A DNA stretch of 64,000 nucleotides from Pomphorhynchus laevis (Eukaryota; Acanthocephala; Palaeacanthocephala; Echinorhynchida; Pomphorhynchidae), in NCBI GenBank assembly GCA_012934845.2, contig WNNJ02001520.1:124001-188000 (forward strand). The letters are read 5' to 3'. Below are positions 21,035 through 33,000 of the stretch, piece after piece (the first letter of the stretch is position 1; each line of letters begins with the position of its first letter). The translations under genes and the position numbers were made by a program. Under the pieces are notes generated by a model. The model was given only the letters and a program-made list of their open reading frames with translations. It was not told where the DNA came from and searched no databases.

Positions 21035-24000
21035 CTAAGAAAATCAAAAAAAAGAATTCATTATAACCGTATTACTGTTTTCTAACGAATATGATACCTA
21101 AAAATATAACGCAAACGCATATTGATGAACGTAACAATTTAAAAATTCATATTTGGCAATCAACCATCGAAGTTACCACGAGTATAAATTAAAATTGATC
21201 AGCAAAACGTTCTGCTTTAAATTTCAAATGTTTGACAAATTGCATAACAATTATGTAATTGTGTAATTTATTGATACCAATATGACTGGTAACGACTGAT
21301 AAGTTATACTGATATGTTACAAATTAAACGAATTAATAAATCTAATAAAAAGCGAAATTGTAGAATTATATCACAACTGAATGCAAATCTACAGTCATAA
21401 AATTGGCATTTTGGCAGGAATATGAAGAGTACAAATAGTTCTGAATTTATAGAAACCTCACAAAATTAGAATTAGCAAATTAATTAATATATTTTTATCT
21501 ACATTAAACATAAGAAATGTTTAGTTACGCCAAACAATTTATATTGTTTGGCTTAAATATGAAAAATGTTGGCTGACGAGTGATCGTCAGCCAGCATTGT
21601 GATCGTCAGGAACGTAGGTATTGGATCAGTATCTTATGACGTCTACCAATACTGGAATGTAGCGAACTGCTGTTGGCTTGTAGATGAGATTGAAGCAGCG
21701 TGAAGAATAAATATTTTTATTCAAAATTTTAATGGTAACAATGACTGCAAATAAACTATAGATGACTAGTTTGATAAAATAGTATTAATTAGAAAAAATA
21801 GGTAGGTTTTCAAATTGAAGGTTGCACCTTCTCCTACCAACGCTGATTTAATTTGAAATCAGAAATGATTTCAATTAAATTTGCAAAATTTAAGATGAAA
21901 GTCTTACATGGAGAAACATAATTTAATAAAAAAATCAACGATTTAACAAACAATAAGCTCAAATTGACTAAACTAACCTCATCACATTTTCCGGCCAGAT
22001 CTAATTGCTTGGCAATATAGGCCGAGCATCGTTCAGCATCATCGTAATTAAATGAATTCTTTTTCATCTGATTCTTCAAGCAAACACTCTTAAGATTGCT
22101 GCATGGTGTAAAAGTATTTTTGTTTATTTTGCTCTCTGTATTTACTTTAAAATGGGTAGATTGGTCTTTGCCATCATTGAATGCATTGCATGTCTTCTTT
22201 AGCCTTGGATGAATGGCCTCGCGATATAGTTTCTCTGCCGCTGAGCTAATTCTGTGAATGCATTCCTTCCTAGAACTATGTGAATCAACTTTAGTAGGCG
22301 AGTTGTCCTTGTTTCTTCCAAATTTTAGTAATTGTGGCAGGAAAATAAGGCTTAATTTTCTAAATAATGGGGACATGGTGTAGGCTCGAAATGTTCTGTA
22401 ATTGATATTAATTACAATGGATGTCAGGAATATGGTCAAGATATTAAGAAAGAAGGTAAAAAACACGTACTTGGAAAGCAATGGGATTGTAGACGTATGT
22501 GGAAGTAGTCTTCCAAACAGAACGAGAAATACACTGATTGATAACAACACTGATATACACATGGTAATTTTCTCGCCACCATCGGAAGGCAAATGAAATA
22601 TTATAACACTAAGTAAACCGGTAATCATAACAGGTATTAACAGGTTAATCACATAAAAAAGAGATTTCCTTCTTAACATTATCTTGTACACCATTGATAC
22701 TCTTGTCTGATTTTCTCTATACTCAATTATTCCTGGACAACCAATTACATCCCACGATCCACTGGACATATATTCATTCAGAGTGATAAACCTTCTGTTT
22801 TGGTAGTAGCTTAAACTTAGCTGTTTTGCCGAGTAGGTCCAAGATGAAAACCGAAGTTCACATTCCTGATAATCAAAAGGAAAGTATTTTACATCGACAT
22901 GACATACACTTTTATAAATTGTTATGGGCACCCACAACATTGAGCCATCATGCGAAACTACTACATTCGATTTGTAGGTAACTTCATAATTGCCGTCGGC
23001 ACTAAATTAAACATAAATGTAGTACAAATTAAAGCATTTAGAGTAAATTCAAAGGAAAAATGATTGCATAGTAGTAGAATTTATGGATCAAAGATTGCAG
23101 GAACAGAAATGAATGACATAAATTAAACATGAAATGAGATAAAATTTACACTGATAATAAAATAATTGTTAACTGTAGAATATTAAAATGCCTTTGAACA
23201 TTAAATCGATACATTTATTACAGTTAAAATCCATAAAGAACAAATATTTATGTAAAAATTAAATAACGTTTGCAAACTGAAATGAAAGTAATCCGATAAT
23301 AATTCGATAACATATTGATTTTAATATACAAAAGCGAATATATTATATAAAATCTTATATACAAATTATTTATTATTTTGTATTATTTATTATTTATCTA
23401 TTTAAATTTTATTTATCATTATTTTTTATTTATAAATAATATAAAATAATCATATAGCTGATCTGATATGTGATATTTACAGTCCCGGCAGATTTGCTGT
23501 AAACATTAATGAACCTTCTTTATAAAATTGTCCAAATTACAATTCTTTTAGAGCAATGAAACAATTAGTAGACCGTTTATAAAAATGAAATTTAGATTTG
23601 CATCTAAATGTGCACGTATTTCTTATGGAAATTATAAATAATCTAGCAAAATTAACTGTTTTTCATAAAATATTAAAGTCGATTTCGGGAACACAACAGT
23701 ACCTTGAGATATCGACAGTAACAATATGTAATTATTTTGAATTCCACAAAAATAGTTATATTGTCATACTGTGCTCTGAAATTTTAAAATACCCGATTGA
23801 AAATTATTGCAGTAAGTAGTAATATACGACTTCTTTATGACATAGGTACAAAGATTTTTAACTTTGTAAATATAAATTATATAAAATCTGATATAAAATT
23901 ACTTATTATTTATAATTACATATTGTTTAATTATTTAAATTTTATTTAGCAATATTTTTTAATTTATGAATAATATAAAATGTGTAGACTCAGATAGCTG

Positions 24001-27000
24001 ATCTGATTAGTATAAATATAAATTTAGAGGTATCAGAAGCTAGCATTTTTGCACTGAAGTATTATTTAGGTAACTATTTACCTAAAAATGCAGACTATCT
24101 CCCGAAATGCAGACGCAAATTGGCCCCCAAGATCTCCGGATTTAACACCTTTGGATTATTTTCTGTGGGGACATCTTAAAGACAGGGTTTATGCTAACAA
24201 ACTAGAATTAATAGAAGCACTAAAAGACAACATTCGGCGCGAAATTAAAGAGATAGAAAAACAAATAGGCCGAAATGTAATTGAAAATTTCGGCAAAAGG
24301 ATTGACGTCTGTAAGCGTTCCCGCGGTGGGCATTTACACGATATCGTTTATCATTCTTAAATTGTAGAACGTGTACTATACATCAACAAAAAATATATGA
24401 TTTTTCTTTCACAATGTGTGTTTAATTCCAATTTTAGAAAGACACTCGGACTTGAAAGACCCTGTATCATTCAGCTCCAATAATTCTTTATCAATAATGG
24501 ATCATTATCAAATATTTAAAATTAGCAAAACTAATAATGTCTTATCAATAATACATAGTTTCGTTATTTCTGACAAAAGTTATATTATCGGGAAAACAAA
24601 GTCCACAGGTCAATATTAACTTGTCAGTTGAGCATATCAGATCTGTCATAAGCCATTTTATACTAGCTACAAAGTTTCATCATAACTTAGGACATAGTAA
24701 CTTAGGACATCATAACTTAGGAGCCTTTGATGTTTCAAATCACCGTATAGCTTTTCTCCCAACTTCAATCCAGTTGTGGGGAGTACAAGCTACTGATGAG
24801 AGCCAACTAGCTCGAAACGGTGACTTTGTCATTTGCGACAATTTCACTGTTGAATTTATTTCTTGGTGCTGACGCCCTGATATCAACTTAGGACATGTCC
24901 TTGAATCAACGATTATACATGTAGGCGTATCGGAAAATGTGAGTGAATAAAATTTGATATTAGTGTACAACAAATTTATTTGACAGTCGACAAGCAAAAA
25001 TAGAATTTTATAATTTGGTTAATCAAAACAGCTTTCGTTATTGAAAATGTAACTATAGTTTGAAAAATCAATAAAAGAGCGGCGAACAAATGCTAGTTTA
25101 TTAACAATGTAAAATTTAAAAATTTTACAAAATTTATGAGATTCAATTCTTCAAAATCTAATATTTTTAGAATTCAATGAAAGATACATTCTCCTTTGCA
25201 TTTGAAAGTGCAAAATAAATTTTCATATAATAGTTAAGTAAATAATGTCTGTGAACTTCAACTCAAAATTTGAAAAAATGCAAGTCTTAATTAATTTTGT
25301 TGATTTATATATAGTAAATTTAAAATTTTAATGATATTTTGTTGATTTATACATCTCCGTTACAATATATACAGATACAAAATTTATCAAACTTGCTTCA
25401 AAGTTAGCAGAAAAATAATAGTTTATATTAAGAATACATAGTTTAAGTATTTTTGATATAAGTTATATTACCGTGAAAACAAAGTCCACAGGTCAATAAC
25501 AACATGTCAGTAGAACAAATCAGATAAAATGACTGAGTCTACGTATTTAATATAATTATAAAATAAACAAACTATAATAATGATAAATCAAAATTTAATA
25601 ATTAAATAATAAAATTAATAATTGTTTTTAAATTTTCTATAATTTAAATCAAGTTAAAATAAAAAATTGAAATTTAAAATAAACCTCATTTTTATGAATT
25701 GACTAATAAATAACAGACGTTGTATCAGAATAAGAATTAGAGGTCATCAGGAGGAACTGCTATGCTATCACGTTTCGGCTCCTATTCCTCGACTTAACAT
25801 AGCAGCGGGGCCAAATACATGCTAAGGACGTATCTCCTCTGATTAAATTTGATTATCTAGTACCTTATTATAATACAAAGTATATTATTTATAATTCATC
25901 CACAAAAATTTTCCGCTAATAATTTTAAATTTATTCTTTATATTATTGTGTTGATTTATATATTTTACTATTTTCTGCTTGATGTTATTTTTATAGTAAC
26001 CTAGTTTAAAATATGTATCTATTAAATTATTTAAATGATTTTGAAGAAAGCCAATGTCATTACATATTGTTGCAATTCTTAAAATTTCATTATTTGATGT
26101 ATAATCAAATCAGCTAACTGAGTCTACGTATTTAATATAATTATAAACTAAACAAAACATAATAATGCTAAATCAAAATTTAATAATTAAATAATAAAAT
26201 TAATAATTGTTTTTAGATTTTTTATAATTTAAATCAAGTTAAAATAAAAAAATTGAAATTTAAAATAAACGTTATTTTTATGAATTGACTAATAAATAAC
26301 AGACGTTGTATCAGAATAAGAATTAAAGGTCATCAGGAGGAACTGCTATGCTATCAGGTTTCAGACCCTAAATCCTCTACCCAACATAGCAGCGGGGCCA
26401 AATACATGCTAATGATGTATTTCCTCTGATAAAACTATCTAGTATCTTATTCTAATACAAAGTATATTATTAATTATCCATCCATAAAAATTTGCCACTT
26501 AAGAGTTTAAATTTATTCTTTATATTATTGTGTTGATTTATATATTTTACTATTTTCTACTTGATGTTATTTTTATAGTAACAAAGTTTAAAATATGTAT
26601 CTATTAAATTATTTAAATGATTTTGAAGAAAACCAATATCGTTACATATTGTTGCAATTCTTAAAATTTTATTATTTGATGTATAATCAAATCAGCTAAC
26701 TGAGTCTACGTATTGTTATATAATTATAAAATAAACAAAACATAATAATGCTAAATCAAAATTTAATAATTAAATAATAAAATTAATAATTGTTATAAGA
26801 TTTTTATAATTTAAATCAAGTTAAAATAAAAAATTGAAATTTAAAAAGTCATTTTTATGAATTGACTAATAAATAACAGACGTTGTATCATAATAAGAAT
26901 TAGAGGTCATCAGGAGAAACTGCTATGCTATCAGGTTTCGACCCCTAACTCTTCAATTATTTGAAAAATAAAGATATTTACATTTTTAAATTTATTTATA

Positions 27001-30000
27001 AAATTATTTAGAAAATTAGCAGAAGAATATTAATGTCGTTTCAAAAATACATAGTTTAAGTATTTTTGATATAAGTTATATTACCGTGAAAACAAAGTCC
27101 ACAGATCAATAATAACATGCAAGTAGAACAAATCAGATAAGATAACTGAGTCTATGTATTTTATACTATATATAAATCAAAAATAAAGATAACAAGTTGT
27201 GTAAGTTTTTTAGATAATACATTGTTTATCTAACTATTTATTTATTGGCTACCCTAAGAGATATAGAAATGCAAATTATTGTTTTCTTAAGCAGGCCCAC
27301 ATAAAAAAGTTCTGGGTCGCATGACTCACAGGCACACGGTTAAGATCCCCCTATCTAGTGTATCTTATTAAAATAAAAAGTATACTATTTATTATCCATC
27401 CATAAATATTTCTCGCTTAAGAGTTTAAATTCATTTTTAATAATATTTTGTAGATTTATACTTCTACATTATAATAAACAGAAACAAAATAATCAAAATT
27501 GCACGAGAATTAGCAGAGGACAAATAATGTCGTATCAAAAATACATAGTTTCTTAGTATTTCTGACAGAGGTTATATTACCGGGAAACAAAGTCCTCTAG
27601 ACGATATTGCTTACCACTCAGTCAAACGTATCCGCAAATGTTTATTCCGGTTATATGTTCAATTTAATGTTTTATGAAATCGCTACAAACCCATTATTAG
27701 TAAAATGATTTGTAAAACCATATTCTTAGATCATTTAAGTAAATATAAATTGATAGAAAATTTTTTATTTGACTGAAGCGTAGTTTTCAGATTGGATATG
27801 TTCAAAATTATTTTATTAATGAATATTTATCTGTTTATTAGTTATAATTAAAACAGTTCTCATAACAATAAAAAAGGTATTTGACAGTGTAATTAATATA
27901 TAAATAGAATTATTAGAATTTCATATTTACGTCAAATTTTATAATTCTACCAAATAGTATTGTAAATTTATTTCAGATACTAGTCCATGTGACTTACTTG
28001 TTATAAAGTACAATATCTGGGATCCACACTTTACTGTGTTCAACTCGTATTGAACTAAGACCTCCATACTCTTGCGGGTTCCATACCATTTGCATATCTG
28101 TCCAACTCTATTTCATTATTTACACTATCAGCAAAATTGAATATCAAACCTCGACTTATAAACAGTCAAATATGTTTATATGCATTTACAATCAATATCA
28201 AATACATATTGTGATATTAAAATGATAAATATTCTACATTATATATTAAAATATCTTGCTAGTTACATAGGTTACATCGAAGGCTGGGTTTTAAATTCTT
28301 CCAGATAAAAGGAGTTCCAGTAACATATAATTTTATAATTGTGTATAATGTATTAAAATACACAAAATCTGTGAAATATAAAGATAGTATACTGTTCTGT
28401 GCTTTAGTCCCAAAAATGTGTCCGCAAACTAGTGTATAAATATCGTCACGATCAAGTTGCAACACTATCTAAACACTAACATCATCATAAGCCGACGTTA
28501 GTATTGAGTGCATCAATTATTTATTTTATTAAATAATAAAATAAATAATTGTTTTTAGATTTTTTATAATTTAAATCAAGTTAAAATAAAAAAATAAAAT
28601 TTAAAATAAACGTCATTTTTATGAATTGACTAATAAATAACAGACGTTGTATCAGAATAAGAATTAGCGGTCATCAGGAGGAACTGCTATGCTATCAGGT
28701 TTCGGCCCCTAACTCCTCTACCCAACATAGCAGCGGGGCCAAATACATGCTAATGATGTATTTCCACTGAAATAACTATCTAGTATCTTATTCTAATGCA
28801 AAGTATATTATTTATTATCCATCCATAAAAATTTGCCACTTAAGAGTTTAAATTTATTCTTTATATTATTGTGTTGATTTATATATTTTACTATTTTCTG
28901 CTTGATGTTATTTTTATAGTAACCTAGTTTAAAATTTGTATCTATTAAATTATTTAAATGATTTTGAAGAAAGCCAATATCATTACATATTGTTGCAATT
29001 CTTAAAATTTCATTATTTAATGTATTATATTTTATATTATATGGTATGCATCAATGCTCATGCAAAAATATGTTTCTTGTAAATTTAAATATGTCATCTT
29101 ACGATATAAATTAATAGTAGTTTTAGTTAATGTTAATTTAATGTTCATATCTAGATATACACTCCTCTACCCAACATAGCAGCGGGGCCAAATACATGCT
29201 AATGATGTATTTCCTCTGAAATAACTATCTAGTATCTTATTCTAATACAAAGTATATTATTTATTATCCATTCATAAAAATTTGCCACTTTAGAGTTTAA
29301 ATTTATTCTTTATATTATTGTGTTGATTTATATATTTTACTATTTTCTGCTTGATGTTATTTTTATAGTAACCTAGTTTAAAATATGCATCTATTAAATT
29401 ATTTAAATGATTTTGAAGAAAGCCAATATCATTACATATTGTTGCAATTCTTAAAATTTCATTATTTAATGTATTATATTTTATATTATATGGTATGCAT
29501 GAATGCTCATGCAAAAATATGTTTTTTGTAAATTTAAATGTCATCTTTACGATATAATTAATAGTAGTTTTAGTTAATGTTAATTTAATGTTCATATCTA
29601 GATATACACCTTCTTTATCATTAATATTGGTTTTGTTAAGAATAAGGCTTTCTGGATAAATTTGTTCACTTATTGAATAAAAATTATTAGAATTAAATAC
29701 ACATATATCATCCATATATCGAAACATATATTTCATATCGTTATATAATTTAGATTTATTTTTTAAACAGTTATGAACAAATTCATATTCGATAAAGCTT
29801 AAAAATAATTCAGCTATAATTGAGCTATTATGACCACCAACTGGAACACCTTTTATTTGTCTAAATATAGATGTCCCTACCTTTAAATAATTTTAATTTA
29901 TTAAAATATTTAAGGATTCTATTAATTCAATTTTATCCATATATTTATATTTATTTGATGCTTTAATTTTAATAAAGAATACTAAAATCATTCGAACAAG

Positions 30001-33000
30001 GTTTTAAAATCGTTCGAACATACGAACCTAGGTTTTATTGGATTTTTATGTAATTTTGGATTCCAATATAATATAGGTATAGTTTTATTATCTGATTCAA
30101 TTTTTACACCCTTCTTATCAGTTATAGAACAATGACTTGTAATAATTGTTTCTAGACTTAAATCACTACATTAATATGTTGTGTTTATATTTAAATCACT
30201 ATAATTAGCTTCTTTCATTAGTATATCATAATAAACCTTTTTTGCATATGAAGACAGTTATTTCTAGCTTTATCAATAGTTGTTATTATATAGTTATGCT
30301 TTAATTTAGTAAGTTCTGTATACATATCTTTATTAATTTGATCTTTCCTTTTATAATTGTTTGTTATTTTCATATTTTCTATAATTTTATCTAATATATA
30401 AGTTTTCCAAATGTTTATATTTGATGTATTTAAGCTTTTACTATTAATCAACTTATCAAAGTAAGCATTTAAGGTCTATCCGTATTCCTCAGGATATTAC
30501 TCGATTTATCCCTAAGCACACTTACACCAACTTTACTCCGTACATAACCCCTCCTCACTCCTCTTCATCTCAAGGTCTTTTAACCCTAGTTAAATGCTCC
30601 TTAATATCATCCATCATTTTAAACTATTCGTGTTAAGCCCTTTCTTGTTCAGCTATATCACATTGTAAGAACGGTAAACGTATCAGTATAGCCAATATCT
30701 ATATCAGGCCAGGGGAAATTCAAAAGAATCGTGACCTCCTGGATCGTATTTTGGTGATTTCAACGATAGAACTGGTCGTTGGATTAATGCAGCACTCCGC
30801 AGAGCCAGGAACGATTACCTTATTCACAAACCACCGTCCCCAACTTTTCATTGCTCAACAACCAATTCTCTCCTCGACATATTACTGCTTCATAAGATGT
30901 GGTTGTTGAAACCCATCTGCACTGAGCAGTCGCGTCAACAACTGTCCACGTCTCATGACCTGATTCGTTGAAGGATCGAGGAAGATACGTTGCTTAGAAG
31001 GAGATTTCACTTTGATCCCATCCGAGTTGCCATCTTTTCGGCGGCTATCCAACTATTTCCTAGAATTGGTAACGCGTTTCTCTCTGCTACCTATAAAGGT
31101 CGTATTTACAATCCCACTCCACAAAACTCAAGGTCCTGGCTAAAATGCTTCAGCTTCCGAATATCGCTGTTTCCACCAGACAGGCCCTCTCGAATGAATA
31201 CTGGAGCTCTAGATATAGATTCCGGCTGAGCAGGGATAGGGCAAGCCTTGCATACCTTAAACCTTCTCAGTATTCTTTTTGGAAAGTATTTAAGAAGCAG
31301 AAGTTTGTCTGCTGGAAGGATAGGGCTTTGAGTTGATTGGGAACGTTGGCCTTGACAAAGTTTGAAAGAGTCACTATCCCTACATGACTACGGAGTCACT
31401 CAATCTCCCCAACCAATCCCGTCTTGGGGTGACTTCAGGAGCAGGGACTTATCTGTTACAGATATCCTTAACTCTTGGGTCCATTTCCGGGCACCTCCAG
31501 ATCCGTCGCTCCACTATCTTCTCGGGTATGTCAGCTTTTGACAATGGATTAAAAAAGAGAAGTGGCCGTCACAATGCTTTTATCCTCACCATCTGATGTA
31601 GCTGGCATCAATATTAGTCGTAGAATTTTTTGACCCAAGCGTAGTCAAAGACCTGCGGCCCATTTCGATTCAAAACTCTCATCTCCATCTACGAAGAAGC
31701 GCTTGCGCGTAGAATCTGCATCCATTAAAGTAGGCGTACTTGATCTTACCGAGTTCCCATGGGTTTGTCAAAGGATGCTCGGTCCATTCAGCAATTGATG
31801 AAGTGCACCAGTTTTGTCGGGATAACAGTTAACAACTCTATGTGGCTGCTTTCATTGACTTTTCTGCTGCATTTGACCGCATCTCAATTCCCTTCGTTAT
31901 CTCTTCCCTCAGTTCCCTCGAATTGCCTGCGAGAATTGTAAACAGGGTAGATATATTGTTGTACACCTAGCGGTTCTCCTATTAAGACGACCCTGATGCG
32001 CGTCAGTTCTACCCTATTACGGGTGTGCCTCAAGGATCCCCACTTCATCCTATCTTATATCTTGCTACCTCCATTGTACTATTCAACAATTTTATACGTG
32101 TTCAACATCTAGTTGTATACGTTGATGATACCACAGCCCTGTTCTTTGGATGCAGGTGCAAAGATGTAGTCTCGGACATCAGCCGTTTCTTTTTAAGACT
32201 AAAAGACCAGCTGACCTCATCCTATCTTATTCTCAATTTGTCAAAATCGCAAGTGGTAGTCTTTCATGGTGTCCCTGCGACAAAGAAAAAATTAAAGAGA
32301 TTAGCACTCTCAGCTTTATCTTTCATATTGACTAATCAACCACTCCCTACCTTCACAAGTCGAGTAAAATACCTAGAATTCATCATTACGGTGAACTGGT
32401 CAGCGAAAGCTGACCTGGATAGACTCAAACGTATCCTAAATAAAGCTAGGTAGGCCTTGATACGGGCTCATCATCTGTCGTTGAATGGAAAACCCCAAAT
32501 GCGCCTCTGAGGTACTTAGGCTATCTCGGGATTAGTCTTCTTTTCAAGAGGACGTCCCCCTGAGCAAAGACTAAGGTTTTTCAAGCTCCTCATCTCGCGA
32601 TTACCGAACATAGTCGGCATCGATTGGACTCTTCGGAGGGTGAAAGACCCCGGGTGGTTCAGTTGGAAAGCGACGTGTTGGATTGGCTGGAGGGCTCAGA
32701 TCTAGCTGAACCTGAGGCCGTAATATAAGAAGACTTGGAAATGGATCGTCTTTTACTTTTTTGACCTGGTTGTTTTTCATGGCTGATTCTATTTTTATTT
32801 ATTTATGGGCTGTGTAGTATTAAAAAAATCTTTATTTATTTATTAATGTAAAATATGTTTAGGAAAAATATATAAATGTTGCTCGTAATTAACAGAAAGT
32901 AATCAATTTAGAAGCATCATAACAGGTCTAAATTATAACGTAAATAGCAGCAGATTTTTGTGATCGTTTCGGCCCCTCTATCTAAGTATTTTTCAAAATA

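Noticed and set aside
28660-28790. Hammerhead or HDV-like ribozyme in the YMDD-element downstream region
   Set aside because: CTGATGA and GAAAC are present, but the spacing leaves no room for stems I and III in any circular permutation. The pseudoknot lacks the P3 helix expected of an HDV-like fold. It is kept only as an unexplained conserved structure.
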